Assembly: GCF_030317035.1 (NCBI RefSeq)
Contig: NZ_JASZYK010000004.1
Coordinates: 1-64,000, forward strand
Direction: 5' to 3'
Length of the DNA stretch: 64,000 nucleotides
Source of the DNA: Variovorax sp. J22G73
GTDB taxonomy: Bacteria > Pseudomonadota > Gammaproteobacteria > Burkholderiales > Burkholderiaceae_C
Part shown: positions 17,801-27,886 of the stretch, piece after piece
Layout: every line of letters starts with the position of its first letter
Numbering within the stretch: position 1 is the stretch's first letter
Position numbers and translations under genes: made by a program
The notes under the pieces: generated by a model
The model's input: the letters and a program-made list of their open reading frames with translations, nothing else
The model's database searches: none
Told to the model about the DNA's origin: nothing

Positions 17801-18719
17801 CAGCCTTCTTGCCGCCCGCGTTCATGGCCACGTTGCCGCCCACGCACGACGCCTCGGCCGAGGTCGGGTCGACCGCGAACACGAAGCCCGCGCGCTCGGC
17901 CGCGTCGGCCACGCGCTGCGTGACCACGCCGGCCTCGGTCCAGATGGTGGGCACGGGGTCGGCCAGGCCGGGCAGCGGCATGTGCTCGACCTCGGTCATC
18001 GCCTCGAGCTTCTCGGTGTTGATGACCACGCTGTTCCAGGTCAGCGGAATGGCGCCGCCGGTGTAGCCGGTGCCGCCCCCGCGCGGAATGATGGTCAGGC
18101 CCAGCTCGATGCAGCCCTTGACCAGCAACGCCATCTCGGCCTCGGTGTCGGGGCACAGCACCACGAACGGGTACTCCACGCGCCAGTCGGTGGCGTCGGT
18201 CACGTGCGACACGCGCGAGAGGCCGTCGAACTTGATGTTGTCCTTGGCCGTGAGGCGGCGCAGCACGCGCGTGGCCTTGCGGCGCAGGGCGGCCACGTCG
18301 CGGAACTTGGTGTCGAAGGCCGCCACGGCCTCGCCCACCAGGCCGGTGAGCTCGCCCACGAGCTGGTCGCGCGAGGGGTCGCTGTCGGGGGTGCGGCGCT
18401 TCTGCACCTCGCTCAGGCGGTGCTTGAGGGCATCGACCAGCTGGCCGCGGCGGCGCGGGTTGTCGAGCAGGTCGTCGACCAGGTAGGGGTTGCGCTGCAC
18501 CACCCAGATGTCGCCCAGCACCTCGTAGAGCATGCGTGCCGACCGGCCGGTGCGGCGCTCGGCGCGCAGGGTCTGCAGCAGGTCCCAGCCGCGTTCGCCC
18601 AGCAGGCGAATCACGATTTCTCGGTCGGAGAAGCTGGTGTAGTTGTACGGGATCTCGCGCAGTCGGACAGGCTCTGCGGCCTGTGCCAACAGCGTGTTCA
18701 ACGCGGTCGGAGCATTCAT
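14841..18719 (-). CDS. DUF3683/FAD-linked oxidase/4Fe-4S/CCG multidomain oxidoreductase
   Basis: A 1292-residue protein joining several modules. An N-terminal DUF3683 region (about 20-140) comes first. An FAD_binding_4 domain follows, with [20 protein letters not shown] and [19 protein letters not shown]. Next is an FAD-oxidase C-terminal domain with [17 protein letters not shown] and GEHGIGITK. Two 4Fe-4S clusters are indicated by [11 protein letters not shown] and [11 protein letters not shown]. Finally there are two CCG (heterodisulfide-reductase-like) domains, with [10 protein letters not shown] and CCGESGTLG. Relatives oxidise D-lactate, D-2-hydroxyglutarate or glycolate and pass electrons through the Fe-S part to quinone. 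The substrate is not decidable. The start at 18719 is chosen over one 12 codons earlier for family fit. Confidence 0.9.
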   Translation of the reverse strand: MNAPTALNTLLAQAAEPVRLREIPYNYTSFSDREIVIRLLGERGWDLLQTLRAERRTGRSARMLYEVLGDIWVVQRNPYLVDDLLDNPRRRGQLVDALKHRLSEVQKRRTPDSDPSRDQLVGELTGLVGEAVAAFDTKFRDVAALRRKATRVLRRLTAKDNIKFDGLSRVSHVTDATDWRVEYPFVVLCPDTEAEMALLVKGCIELGLTIIPRGGGTGYTGGAIPLTWNSVVINTEKLEAMTEVEHMPLPGLADPVPTIWTEAGVVTQRVADAAERAGFVFAVDPTSAEASCVGGNVAMNAGGKKAVLWGTALDNLASWRMVTPQAEWLEVTRIGHNLGKIHDAESAVFELQYYAADGKTKLRTERLDIPGRSFRKEGLGKDVTDKFLSGLPGIQKEGCDGLITSCRWVVHKMPAHTRTVCLEFFGNAKDAVPSIVEIKDFMFAEQKRSGVLLAGLEHLDDRYLKAVGYATKSKKHGGLPKMVLFGDIAGDDADAVARVTSEVVRIANSRSGEGFIAISPEARKKFWLDRKRTAAISKHTNAFKINEDVVIPLPRMAEYSDGIERINIELSLQNKLALTDELETFLTRGNLPLGKTDDAHEIPAAELLEDRVAQAVALVQEVRALWAGWLRNVDAQFVQLQDHSLRASWKIQLRQPLQEIFSGAEFAPILAECTAIHKRVLKGRVWVALHMHAGDGNVHTNIPVNSDNYDMLQTAHAAVVRIMALARSLDGVISGEHGIGITKLEFLSDEELRPFTEYKARVDPEGRFNKGKLLRAPAGVAETLHADLTNAYTPSFGLMGHESLIMQQSDIGAIADSVKDCLRCGKCKPVCATHVPRANLLYSPRNKILATSLLVEAFLYEEQTRRGVSIKHWEEFEDVADHCTVCHKCLTPCPVKIDFGDVSMNMRNLLRKMGQKSFRPGNAAAMFFLNATNPQTIKAVRAGMVGVGFKAQRLANDLLRGLAKKQTGAPPATLGPAPLKEQVVHFINKKMPGNLPKQTARALLDIEDADYVPIIRNPKATTSETEAVFYFPGCGSERLFSQVGLATQAMLWHAGVQTVLPPGYLCCGYPQRGSGQFDKAEKMITDNRVLFHRVANTLNYLDIKTVVVSCGTCYDQLQGYQFDKIFPGCRIIDIHEYLLEKGITLADAGGGGYLYHDPCHSPMKQQDPMKTVKALVGDNVLKNDRCCGESGTLGVSRPDISTQIRFRKEEELKKGEAMLRDSGKVGANDNVKILTSCPSCLQGLSRYGNDLNNGLLEADYIVVEMANKILGADWMPTYVAAANQGGIERVLV

Positions 18720-18848
18720 CGGGTGGGGCGCCTCGGCCGGGCGCTGCGCACCCATAGCCGGGCTGGGGATTTTAGGGCAGGCCTCGGGGTCTTGCCTCGT
18801 GGCGTGCCGGCCGCCCTTGTGCTAGGGGCGCCAGCGGGCTGAATGCCG

Positions 18849-18895
18849 CGGCGCCCTCACCCCAACCCGCTCCCCGGGGGAGAGGGAGCAAGCCA
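18849..18895. repeat. Intergenic GC-rich palindromic repeat-like element
   Basis: A CCCTCACCCCAACCCGCTCC arm is followed by CCGGGGGAGAGGGAG, giving partly complementary C-rich and G-rich halves. This matches the general form of dispersed CCCTCACCCC...GGGAGAGGG elements common between genes of many proteobacteria. It sits in the 181-base gap after serA and before the large oxidoreductase. No second copy was found here by eye. It may act as a transcription stop or mRNA-stabilising hairpin. Confidence 0.5.
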
Positions 18896-18900
18896 GCGCG

Positions 18901-20130
18901 TCAGAACAGCACGCGGCTGCGGATGGTGCCGTTCACCTTCGCCAGCTTCTCCAGCGCCAGGTCGGAGGAAGCCGCGTCGATGTCCATCACCACGTAGCCG
19001 ACCTTCTCGTTGGTCTGCAGGAACTGCGAGGCGATGTTGATGTGGTTGTCCGAGAAGATCTTGTTGATCTCCGACAGCACGCCCGGCACGTTGCGGTGCA
19101 CGTGCAGCAGCCGGTGCTTGCCCGGATGCGCCGGCAGCGCCACTTCCGGGAAATTGACCGACGAGATCGAGGTGCCGTTGTCGCTGTACTTGACCAGCTT
19201 CTCGGCCACCTCGCCGCCGATGTTGGCCTGCGCCTCCATGGTGGAGCCGCCGATGTGCGGGGTCAGGATCACGTTGTCCAGGCCGCGCAGGGCCGACACG
19301 AACTCGTCCTTGTTGCTGCCCGGCTCGACCGGGAACACGTCGATGGCGGCGCCCCAGAGTTTCTTGGCCTTGATGGCGTTGGCCAGCGCCTCGATCTCGA
19401 CCACCGTGCCGCGCGCGGCGTTGATGAGGATGCCGCCCGGCTTCATGGCGGCGATTTCCGCCTCGCCGATCATCCACTTGGTCGAAGGGAGCTCGGGCAC
19501 GTGCAGGGTGACGATGTCGCTCTGCGCCAGCAGGTCGTGCAGCTTGGGCACCTGGCGGGCGTTGCCCAGCGGCAGCTTGCTGACCACGTCGTAGAAAGCC
19601 ACGTGCATGCCCAGCGCCTCGGCCAGCACCGACAACTGGGTGCCGATGGAGCCGTAGCCCACGATGCCCAGGGTCTTGCCGCGGATTTCATGCGAATTGA
19701 CAGCCGACTTGAGCCAGCCTCCGCGGTGCGCCAGCGCGTTTTTCTCGGGAATGCCGCGCAGCAGCAGGATGGCCTCGGCCAGCACCAGTTCGGCCACCGA
19801 GCGCGTATTGGAATAAGGTGCGTTGAACACGGCAACGCCGCGCTCGCGGGCCGCGTCCAGGTCGACCTGATTGGTGCCGATGCAGAAGCACCCCACGGCC
19901 ACCAGCTTCGGCGCGGCCGACAGCACGTCGGCGGTGAGCTGGCTTTGCGACCGGATGCCCAGGAAGTGCACGTCGGCCAGCTTGGCCTTGAGCTCTTCGC
20001 CCTGCAGGGCCTTGGGCAGGGTCTCGATCTGACTGTAGCCAGCCCCTCGGATCACCTCGATGGCCGAGGGATGAACACCTTCAAGAAGAAGGAACTTGAT
20101 CTTGCTTTTGTCGAGAGAGGTTTTGCTCAT
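18901..20130 (-). CDS. serA: D-3-phosphoglycerate dehydrogenase
   Basis: A 409-residue NAD-dependent enzyme that commits 3-phosphoglycerate to serine synthesis. The NAD-binding Rossmann motif is GIVGYGSIGTQ (about 160). The catalytic-domain motifs NAARGTVVEIEAL and LTPHIGGSTMEAQANIG with the active-site His are present. A C-terminal ACT domain (about 335-409) would provide serine feedback inhibition. Length and domain order match the short E. coli-type SerA. It is divergent from ugpB with a 181-base gap and is followed by a repeat-like element rather than a clear terminator. Confidence 0.96.
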   Translation of the reverse strand: MSKTSLDKSKIKFLLLEGVHPSAIEVIRGAGYSQIETLPKALQGEELKAKLADVHFLGIRSQSQLTADVLSAAPKLVAVGCFCIGTNQVDLDAARERGVAVFNAPYSNTRSVAELVLAEAILLLRGIPEKNALAHRGGWLKSAVNSHEIRGKTLGIVGYGSIGTQLSVLAEALGMHVAFYDVVSKLPLGNARQVPKLHDLLAQSDIVTLHVPELPSTKWMIGEAEIAAMKPGGILINAARGTVVEIEALANAIKAKKLWGAAIDVFPVEPGSNKDEFVSALRGLDNVILTPHIGGSTMEAQANIGGEVAEKLVKYSDNGTSISSVNFPEVALPAHPGKHRLLHVHRNVPGVLSEINKIFSDNHINIASQFLQTNEKVGYVVMDIDAASSDLALEKLAKVNGTIRSRVLF

Positions 20131-20258
20131 GCACCGAAGGCTAGCATGGTGCAGCGCAACAAGTTGGTGCGCTGAACGGGAGCGCGGATGGTCAAAAGGG
20201 TTTCCCCGGTTTGAGTCAAATCGCGTTCATGCGAAAAGAAACGCCGCGAAACGTTCAC

Positions 20259-20272
20259 ATTAGTAACCTAAT
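20259..20272. promoter_or_regulatory. AT-rich inverted repeat upstream of ugpB
   Basis: ATTAGTAACCTAAT is a perfect 5-bp inverted repeat with a 4-base centre, 40 bases before the ugpB start, in the serA-ugpB divergent gap. It stands out as AT-rich in GC-rich sequence. It could be a regulator operator or overlap a -10 region. No known Pho-box spacing was recognised, so phosphate control as in E. coli ugp is not supported. Confidence 0.3.
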
Positions 20273-20311
20273 ATCGCGTCCTTTTCAGAACCACCTCCAG
20301 GAGTTTTCCAC

Positions 20312-21625
20312 ATGCGCTTCAAGACGCTTGCCATCGCCTCGGCGCTGGCCACCACGCTGGCGATGCCAGTGATTGCCCAGGCACAAACCGAGATCCAATG
20401 GTGGCACTCCATGGACGGTGCGCTCAACGACTGGGTCAACGACCTGGCCAAGCAGTTCAACGAGAGCCAGAAAGAATACAAGGTCATCCCCACCTACAAG
20501 GGTGAGTACGACCAGTCCATGGCCGCCGGCATCGCCGCCTTCCGCTCGGGCAACGCGCCCGACATCCTGCAGGTGTTCGAAGTGGGCACCGCCACCATGA
20601 TGTATTCCAAGGGCGCCATCAAGCCCGTGGCCGACGTCATGAAGGAAGGCGGCCAGAAGTTCGACCCCAAGGCGTACATCCCCGCCGTGGCCGGCTACTA
20701 CACCGCCCCCAGCGGCCAGATGCTGTCGTTCCCGTTCAACAGCTCCACGACGGTGTTCTATTACAACAAGGACGCCTTCAAGACCGCCGGCCTGGACCCC
20801 GAAAAGGCGCCCGCCACCTGGCCTGAAGTCGTTGCCGCCGCCGCCAAGCTGAAGGCCAGCGGCAGCCAGTGCCCGTTCACCACCTCGTGGATGAGCTGGG
20901 CCCAGCTCGAGAGCTTCTCGGCCTGGCACAACACCTCGTACGCGACCAAGAACAACGGCTTCGGCGGCCTCGACGCCCGCCTGGAATTCAACTCGCCGTT
21001 GCATGTGCGCCACTTCGAGAACCTGTCCAACATGGCCAAGCAAGGCCTGTTCGTCTACAAGGGCCGCGCCAGCAAGCCCATCACCTCGTTCACCTCGGGC
21101 GAGTGCGCCATGTTCATCGGCTCGTCGGGCAGCTACGCCAGCGTGAAGCGCGATGCCAAGTTCAAGTTCGCCGAGTCGGCGCTGCCGTTCTACCCGGACG
21201 TGCAGGGCGCACCGCAGAACACGATCGTGGGCGGCGCCAGCCTGTGGGTCATGTCGGGCAAGCCGGCCGACCACTACAAGGGCGTTGCGCAGTTCTTCAC
21301 CTTCCTGTCGAGCCCCAAGGTGCAGTCGGACAGCCACATCCGCACCGGCTACCTGCCGATCACCATGGCTTCCTATGAGCTGACCGAAAAGTCGGGCTTC
21401 TACAAGGAAAACCCGGGTACGGACGTCGCCGTGACGCAAATGATCAAGAAGACCACCGACAAGTCGCGTGGCGTGCGCCTGGGCAACCTGCCCCAGATCC
21501 GCGCCATCGAAGACGAGGAAACCGAGCTGATCTGGACCGGCAAGAAGACCCCGAAGGAAGCCCTCGACAGCGCGGTAAAGCGCGGAAACGAACTTTTGGT
21601 GAAATTCCAGGCCGCAAACAAGTAA
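20312..21625 (+). CDS. ugpB: sn-Glycerol-3-phosphate ABC transporter, periplasmic binding protein
   Basis: A 437-residue extracytoplasmic solute-binding protein of family 1. The signal peptide (about 1-24) ends in AQA-QT. The mature start TEIQWWHSMDGALNDWVN and the block SFPFNSSTTVFYYNKDAF match UgpB, as does VGGASLWVMSG. An AGGAG site lies 8 bases before the ATG. It binds glycerol-3-phosphate or glycerophosphocholine for the UgpAE-C channel. It is the first gene of a five-gene rightward operon. A strong stem-loop after its stop would favour higher amounts of this protein than of the membrane parts. Confidence 0.95.
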   Translation: MRFKTLAIASALATTLAMPVIAQAQTEIQWWHSMDGALNDWVNDLAKQFNESQKEYKVIPTYKGEYDQSMAAGIAAFRSGNAPDILQVFEVGTATMMYSKGAIKPVADVMKEGGQKFDPKAYIPAVAGYYTAPSGQMLSFPFNSSTTVFYYNKDAFKTAGLDPEKAPATWPEVVAAAAKLKASGSQCPFTTSWMSWAQLESFSAWHNTSYATKNNGFGGLDARLEFNSPLHVRHFENLSNMAKQGLFVYKGRASKPITSFTSGECAMFIGSSGSYASVKRDAKFKFAESALPFYPDVQGAPQNTIVGGASLWVMSGKPADHYKGVAQFFTFLSSPKVQSDSHIRTGYLPITMASYELTEKSGFYKENPGTDVAVTQMIKKTTDKSRGVRLGNLPQIRAIEDEETELIWTGKKTPKEALDSAVKRGNELLVKFQAANK

Positions 21626-21685
21626 GCTCTGCACCCGGATCGGCGCGAACGAATGTTCGTTTCGATTCGTTTTAACCCCGCCGCA

Positions 21686-21720
21686 AGCCAGCCTGCCCCG
21701 TGCAGTGCTGGCTGTTTGCT
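21686..21720 (+). terminator. Stem-loop between ugpB and ugpA (attenuator or mRNA-stabilising hairpin)
   Basis: AGCCAGC (21686-21692) pairs with GCTGGCT (21707-21713). An inner CTGC/GCAG stem has a CCCGT loop and a single bulge, and T-rich sequence follows. It lies inside the ugp operon, so partial termination or 3' protection of ugpB mRNA is likely, as at other binding-protein genes. A smaller AACGAA-TG-TTCGTT repeat lies just before it (21648-21661). Confidence 0.6.
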
Positions 21721-21753
21721 TATTTGTGTGTCTGTGACCTGAACGCTCCCCCC

Positions 21754-22635
21754 ATGGAAAAACGCGTCCTCTTCCGTTCGAGCTGGCTGCCCTGGGCCTT
21801 GCTGGCCCCGCAGCTGATCATCGTCGGCGTCTTCTTCTTCTGGCCCGCCGGCCAGGCGCTGGTGCAGTCGCTGCAGCAGCAGGACGCGTTCGGCAACTCG
21901 GTCACCTGGGTGGGCCTGGACAACTTCGTGGCGCTGTGGAACGACAGCACCTACATGGCCTCGTTCCAGACCACGCTGATCTTCTCTGCGCTGGTGACGG
22001 TGCTGGGCCTGAGCATCGCGCTGCTGCTGGCCGTGTTCGCCGACCGCGTGGTGCGCGGCTCGCGCTTCTACCGCAGCGTGCTCATCCTGCCGTACGCGGT
22101 GGCGCCGGTGGTCACCGGGCTGCTGTGGTCGTTCATGTTCTCCTCGTCCATCGGCATCGTGGCCTACTGGCTCAAGAAGATGGGCTTCAGCTGGAACCAC
22201 CTGCTCAACGGCAACGACGCCATGGCACTGGTGGTGATGGCCGCCGTGTGGAAGCAGATCTCGTACAACTTCCTGTTCTTCCTGGCGGGCCTGCAGTCGA
22301 TCCCCAAGTCGCTGATCGAGGCCGCCGCCATCGACGGCGCGCGCCCGATGCGCCGCTTCTGGACCATCCAGTTCCCGCTGCTCACGCCCACCACGTTCTT
22401 CCTGCTCGTGATCAACATGGTGTACGCCTTCTTCGACACCTTCGCGATCATCGACGCCACCACGCAGGGCGGCCCCGGCAAGGAAACCGCCACGCTGGTC
22501 TACCGCGTGTACTTCGACGGCTTCCGCGGCATGGACTTCGGCGGCGCTGCCGCGCAGTCGGTGGTGCTGATGGCCATCGTCATCTGCCTCACGGTGCTGC
22601 AGTTCCGCTACGTCGAAAAGAAGGTCCAGTACTGA
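21754..22635 (+). CDS. ugpA: sn-Glycerol-3-phosphate ABC transporter permease
   Basis: A 293-residue inner-membrane permease with six predicted transmembrane segments. The start [20 protein letters not shown] at 21754 matches UgpA; the frame is open 18 codons further upstream but without homology. The EAA loop that contacts the ATPase is seen as [20 protein letters not shown] (about 190-210). It pairs with UgpE to form the channel. The UgpB stem-loop lies in the 128-base gap before it; ugpE follows after 54 bases. Confidence 0.95.
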   Translation: MEKRVLFRSSWLPWALLAPQLIIVGVFFFWPAGQALVQSLQQQDAFGNSVTWVGLDNFVALWNDSTYMASFQTTLIFSALVTVLGLSIALLLAVFADRVVRGSRFYRSVLILPYAVAPVVTGLLWSFMFSSSIGIVAYWLKKMGFSWNHLLNGNDAMALVVMAAVWKQISYNFLFFLAGLQSIPKSLIEAAAIDGARPMRRFWTIQFPLLTPTTFFLLVINMVYAFFDTFAIIDATTQGGPGKETATLVYRVYFDGFRGMDFGGAAAQSVVLMAIVICLTVLQFRYVEKKVQY

Positions 22636-22689
22636 TGACCTCCTTCACCACCCCCATGCAAACCACTCTCTCGACGACGGAGGCCCGCC

Positions 22690-23538
22690 ATGGTTGAGCG
22701 CCGCGCTTCCCTGGGCATCCTGGCCCACGCCATCATGATCTTCGGCGTGATCCTGGTGGTCTTTCCCATCTACCTGGCCTTCGTCGCCTCCACGCACACG
22801 CCGCAGGAAATCATGCAGGCGCCGATGCCCATCCTGCCGGGCGGCAACTTCTGGGAAACCTACAAGGCCGCGCTCACCGGCGGCGGGCGCACCAGCACCA
22901 ACGTGTCGGTAGCCCGCATGATCTGGGTCAGCTCGGTCATCACCTTCATCATCACCTTCGGCAAGATCAGCATCTCGCTGCTGTCGGCCTTCGCGGTGGT
23001 GTACTTCCGCTTTCCGCTGCGCAGCCTGTGCTTCTGGCTGATCTTCATCACGCTGATGCTTCCGGTGGAAGTGCGCATCGGCCCGACGTACCAGGTGGTG
23101 GCCAGCCTCGGCATGATCAACACCTTCGCCGGGCTCTCGGTGCCGCTGATTGCCTCGGCCACGGCCACCTTCCTGTTCCGCCAGTTCTTCCTGACGGTGC
23201 CCGACGAGCTGGTGGAGGCCGCGCGCGTCGACGGCGCGGGCGCCATGCGCTTCTTCAAGGACATCCTGCTGCCGCTGTCGAAGACCAGCATCGCGGCGCT
23301 GTTCGTGATCCAGTTCATCTACGGCTGGAACCAGTACCTGTGGCCGCTGATCGCCGCGACCAGCGAAAACATGTACCCCATCGTGGTCGGCATCAAGGCC
23401 ATGACGGGCAACGGCGAATCGCCGGTGGACTGGAACGTGGTCATGGCCACCGCCGTCCTGGCCATGCTGCCGCCGGGCATCGTGGTGGTGCTGATGCAGA
23501 AGTGGTTCGTCAAGGGCCTGGTCGATACCGACAAATAA
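22690..23538 (+). CDS. ugpE: sn-Glycerol-3-phosphate ABC transporter permease
   Basis: A 282-residue inner-membrane permease, partner of UgpA. It starts MVERRASLGILAHAIMIFGV and has six hydrophobic segments. The EAA loop is EAARVDGAGAMRFFKDILLP (about 177-197). The block YGWNQYLWPLIAATSENMYP near the C terminus is typical of UgpE. GACGGAGG lies just before the ATG. The ATPase gene begins 15 bases after its stop. Confidence 0.95.
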   Translation: MVERRASLGILAHAIMIFGVILVVFPIYLAFVASTHTPQEIMQAPMPILPGGNFWETYKAALTGGGRTSTNVSVARMIWVSSVITFIITFGKISISLLSAFAVVYFRFPLRSLCFWLIFITLMLPVEVRIGPTYQVVASLGMINTFAGLSVPLIASATATFLFRQFFLTVPDELVEAARVDGAGAMRFFKDILLPLSKTSIAALFVIQFIYGWNQYLWPLIAATSENMYPIVVGIKAMTGNGESPVDWNVVMATAVLAMLPPGIVVVLMQKWFVKGLVDTDK

Positions 23539-23553
23539 AACGCTGAACGAAAA

Positions 23554-24561
<1,008 letters not shown>

Positions 24562-24564
24562 GCC

Positions 24565-25311
24565 ATGGCCCTGGCTACACCCTGGCCCTACCCGCGCTGG
24601 GTCGCGCACCGCGGCGCCGGCAAGCTGGCACCCGAGAACACGCTGGCCGCCTTCAAGCTGGGTGCCGCGCACGGCTACCGCATGTTCGAGTGCGACGCCA
24701 AGCTCAGCGCCGACGGCGTGCCCTTCCTGATGCACGACGCCACGCTCGAGCGCACCACCAGCGGCCGCGGCATCGGCGGCGAGCAGCCGTGGAACGCGCT
24801 GGCGCAGCTCGACGCGGGCGGCTGGCATTCGCGCGGCTACGCTGGCGAGCCGCTGCCCACGCTGGAGAACGTCGCGCGCTTCTGCCTGGCCAACGGCCAC
24901 CTGCTGAACATCGAGATCAAGCCCACGCCCGGCGCCGAGCGCCAGACCGGCGAAGTGGTGGCGCGCGAAGCCGCGCGCCTGTGGCAGGGCGCGGCCGTGC
25001 CGCCACTGCTCACGTCCTTCCAGGTCGATTCGCTCAAGGGCGCGCAGGCCGTGCAGCCCGAGCTGCCGCGCGGCCTGCTGCTCGACAAGCTGTGGGACGG
25101 CTGGCTCGACACCGCGAAGCAGCTGGATTGCGTCGCCATCGTCTGCAACCACGCCCAGTGGGACGCCGAGGTGGTGGCACAAGTGCACGGCGCGGGCCTG
25201 CGCGCGCTGAGCTACACGGTGAACGACGAGTGGGCCGCGCAGCGGCTCATCGTGCTGGGCACCGACGGCATCATCACCGACCGGGTCGACCTGTTCAGCC
25301 CTGCCGGCTGA
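24565..25311 (+). CDS. ugpQ: Glycerophosphodiester phosphodiesterase
   Basis: A 248-residue cytoplasmic GDPD enzyme that hydrolyses imported glycerophosphodiesters to glycerol-3-phosphate and an alcohol. The family motif VAHRGAGKLAPENTLAAF (about 13-30) carries the catalytic His and metal-binding Glu. FECDAKLSADGVPFLMHD (about 44-61) carries the second metal ligands and His. HLLNIEIKP supplies another acidic ligand. It is the last gene of the ugp operon, 3 bases after ugpC. A hairpin lies 18 bases after its stop. Confidence 0.95.
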   Translation: MALATPWPYPRWVAHRGAGKLAPENTLAAFKLGAAHGYRMFECDAKLSADGVPFLMHDATLERTTSGRGIGGEQPWNALAQLDAGGWHSRGYAGEPLPTLENVARFCLANGHLLNIEIKPTPGAERQTGEVVAREAARLWQGAAVPPLLTSFQVDSLKGAQAVQPELPRGLLLDKLWDGWLDTAKQLDCVAIVCNHAQWDAEVVAQVHGAGLRALSYTVNDEWAAQRLIVLGTDGIITDRVDLFSPAG

Positions 25312-25328
25312 GCCGTACGTTTCTTACA

Positions 25329-25346
25329 GGCCCTTACCGCAGGGCC
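25329..25346 (+). terminator. Short hairpin after the ugp operon
   Basis: GGCCCT (25329-25334) and AGGGCC (25341-25346) form a perfect 6-bp stem with a 6-base loop, followed by GCTTCT rather than a clean T run. It is placed to end ugp transcripts just before the -10-like TATGAT (25352-25357) of the MscS-type gene. Confidence 0.4.
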
Positions 25347-25363
25347 GCTTCTATGATGCGGCC

Positions 25364-27853
25364 ATGAAACGGACCTCTCGCCTGGCGAGCCACTGCCTCG
25401 CCATCCTGCTGGCCCTGTCGATGTTCGGCGTTGCCTTCGCGCAGCCCGACGCCAGCATGAACGCCGGCAGCGGCAACCCCAACAACAGCGCCAACACCGC
25501 CACCCCGGCGCCCGCCGCCCCCACGGTGGCCGACCTGCGCGCGCAGTTCAACAAGATCACGGCGGACCCGGGCAAGGATGGCAAGGACGGCGCCCGGGAC
25601 AGCGAAGAAGACCCGCGCAAGCAGCTCTCGCTCATCAACGACATCGGCGCGCAGGCCGACAAGTTCGTGGCCGCGCGCACCGGCGACCTGGCCGACCTGA
25701 ACGCGCGGCTCGGCGAGCTCGGCAACCCGCCGGCCGCCGGCACCACCGAAGACCCCGACATCACGCGCCAGCGCACGCGGCTCACCAAGGAGCGCAACGC
25801 GCTCGACGCCGACATCCGGCTGGCCAAGCTGCTGTCCATCGACGTGCGCCAGCGCGGCGCCGACCTCGTCACGCAGCGGCGCCAGGTGTTCGAGGCGCAG
25901 CTCACCGAGCGCGCGGCCTCGCCGCTGACCGGCGCCTTCTGGAGTGACCTGCAGGACGCCTGGCCCGACGACGTGGAGCGGCTGCAGGCCATGGGCTCGG
26001 CGCTGAACGACGGCTTCGAGCAGGCGCTGGCGAGCGGCTCGCGCACGCCGGTGATCGCTGCCCTGCTCGGCGCGCTGCTGCTGGCGCTGGCGGGCATCTG
26101 GGCGGCCGAGCACGGGCTGGTGCGCCTGGCCATGCGGGTGCTGCCGGCCGGGCGGCTGCGGCGCTCTCTGCTGGTGATTGCCATCGTCGCGACCCACGTG
26201 CTGCTGGTGGCGGTGGCCGCGCACGGCTTCGTCGAAGTGCTCAAGGCGCACGCCACCTGGGACGCGCAGGCGCGCAAGGCGCTGCAGTCGACGGCGCAGG
26301 CGCTGACCTTCATGGCCTTCGTCATCGGGCTGGGGCGCGCGCTGCTGGCCACCTCGCGCCCCTCGTGGCGGCTGCCGCCCATTCCCGACGCCATGGCCGC
26401 CAGGCTTGCCGCGCTGCCCTGGCTGGTGGCGCTGGTGGCCGCGCTGGCCTGGACGCCGGCCGAGGTCAACGCGCTGATCGACGCCAGCTTCGCGGCCGTG
26501 GTGGCCACGCACGTGCTCACCGCGTTGATCCTCACCGCGCTGGTGGGCACGGTGATCTACCGGCTCAAGGCGCTGCGGGCCGACGCGCCCGAGGCCGGCC
26601 TGCCCGAGCGGCCGATGTGGGTCGGCCTGCTGGTGGCGCTGATCGGCGTGCTGATGATCGCCATCTGGGTGCTGGTGGCGCTGGGCTACGTGGCGCTGGG
26701 CAGCTTCCTGGCCTCGCAGCTGACCTGGACCGGCATCGTGGCGGCGGCCTTCTACGTGCTGTTCAAGTTCGCCGACGACGTGTTCATGGCCATCGTGTCG
26801 TCCCGCAGCGCCTTCGGCCAGAAGCTGCAGAAGAGCTTCGGCCTGGCGCCGCAGACGCTGGACCAGGCCGCCACGGTGCTCTCAGGCATCAGCCGTGTGG
26901 CGCTGTTCGTGTACATGCTGATCGCGCTGGCCGCGCCGCTGGGCACCTCGCCGGGGGAGGTGTTCCAGCGCAGCGGCAAGCTGGGCTCGGGCGTGAAGGT
27001 GGGCGAGTTCCAGCTGGTGCCGGGCGCCATCCTGAGCGCGCTGGCGGTGGCGCTGGTCGGCTTCATCGTGCTGCGGGTGTTCAAGCGCTGGCTGGAGCGC
27101 AGCTACCTGCCCAACACGCAGTTCGAGCCGGGCATGCAGAGCTCCATCACCACGCTGCTGGGTTACGTGGGCGGCATCCTGGTGATTGCCTTCACGCTGT
27201 CGGCGCTGGGCATCGGCATCGAGCGCATCGCGTGGGTGGCCAGCGCGCTGTCGGTGGGCATCGGCTTCGGCCTGCAGGCCATCGTGCAGAACTTCATCTC
27301 GGGGCTGATCCTGCTGGCCGAGCAGCCGGTAAAGGTGGGCGACTGGGTGGTGCTGGGTACGGCCGAGGGCGATGTGCGCCGCATCAACGTGCGGGCCACC
27401 GAGATCCAGCTGGGCGACCGCTCGACGCTGATCGTGCCCAATTCCGAATTCATCACCAAGACCGTGCGCAACATGACGCTGGCCAACGCCGAAGGCCGGG
27501 TGCTGATTCGCCTGCCGATGCCGCTGACCACCGACGCGCAGCGCGTGCGCGAGCTGATCCTGGCGGCCTGCAAGGCGCACGAAGGCGTGCTGGAAACGCC
27601 GGCGCCCTCGCTCACGCTCGAGGGCATCGAGAACGGGCTGCTGATCTTCCAGGCCATTGCCTACGTGCCGAGCCCCCGGCTGGCGGGCGGGGTGCGCAGC
27701 GACCTGCTGTTCGTGATCCTCGACGAGCTGAAGAAGGCCTCGCTGCCCTTGGCGGTGCCGACCATGGTGATGGCGGCGTCCGCACCGGAGCCGCTCGCCA
27801 CGCCCGCGGTGCCTTCGTCGCCCGCGTCGCCGATTCCCGGCATGCCGAGCTGA
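25364..27853 (+). CDS. Large mechanosensitive channel (DUF3772 plus MscS domain)
   Basis: An 829-residue inner-membrane protein. A signal peptide (about 1-26) leads into a periplasmic coiled DUF3772 region (about 40-220). About ten or eleven transmembrane segments follow, then the MscS pore helix GIGFGLQAIVQNFISGLILL (about 633-652). The beta domain contains VKVGDWVVLG and STLIVPNSEFITKTVRNMTL. It resembles the large MscK/YbdG/YjeP-type channels, which release solutes during osmotic down-shock. TATGAT lies 6 bases upstream of the ATG, with no clear Shine-Dalgarno. The C-terminal tail is Pro/Ala/Ser-rich. Confidence 0.92.
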   Translation: MKRTSRLASHCLAILLALSMFGVAFAQPDASMNAGSGNPNNSANTATPAPAAPTVADLRAQFNKITADPGKDGKDGARDSEEDPRKQLSLINDIGAQADKFVAARTGDLADLNARLGELGNPPAAGTTEDPDITRQRTRLTKERNALDADIRLAKLLSIDVRQRGADLVTQRRQVFEAQLTERAASPLTGAFWSDLQDAWPDDVERLQAMGSALNDGFEQALASGSRTPVIAALLGALLLALAGIWAAEHGLVRLAMRVLPAGRLRRSLLVIAIVATHVLLVAVAAHGFVEVLKAHATWDAQARKALQSTAQALTFMAFVIGLGRALLATSRPSWRLPPIPDAMAARLAALPWLVALVAALAWTPAEVNALIDASFAAVVATHVLTALILTALVGTVIYRLKALRADAPEAGLPERPMWVGLLVALIGVLMIAIWVLVALGYVALGSFLASQLTWTGIVAAAFYVLFKFADDVFMAIVSSRSAFGQKLQKSFGLAPQTLDQAATVLSGISRVALFVYMLIALAAPLGTSPGEVFQRSGKLGSGVKVGEFQLVPGAILSALAVALVGFIVLRVFKRWLERSYLPNTQFEPGMQSSITTLLGYVGGILVIAFTLSALGIGIERIAWVASALSVGIGFGLQAIVQNFISGLILLAEQPVKVGDWVVLGTAEGDVRRINVRATEIQLGDRSTLIVPNSEFITKTVRNMTLANAEGRVLIRLPMPLTTDAQRVRELILAACKAHEGVLETPAPSLTLEGIENGLLIFQAIAYVPSPRLAGGVRSDLLFVILDELKKASLPLAVPTMVMAASAPEPLATPAVPSSPASPIPGMPS

Positions 27854-27859
27854 GGGTCC

Positions 27860-27883
27860 GGCACCGAAGCTGGCTTCAGTGCC
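27860..27883. terminator. Bidirectional hairpin between convergent genes
   Basis: GGCAC-C-GAAGC (27860-27870), TG loop, GCTTC-A-GTGCC (27873-27883) form a 10-bp stem with one mismatch. It fills the 33-base gap between the convergent MscS-type and Lrp-type genes. No T run is seen on either side, so it may stop transcripts only in part. Confidence 0.45.
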
Positions 27884-27886
27884 CGT

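Noticed and set aside
14994..18842. 1282-codon open frame antisense to the large oxidoreductase
   Set aside because: Long antisense frames are expected in GC-rich coding DNA. The translation is His/Arg/Ala/Val-rich without domains, while the minus strand encodes clear conserved domains.
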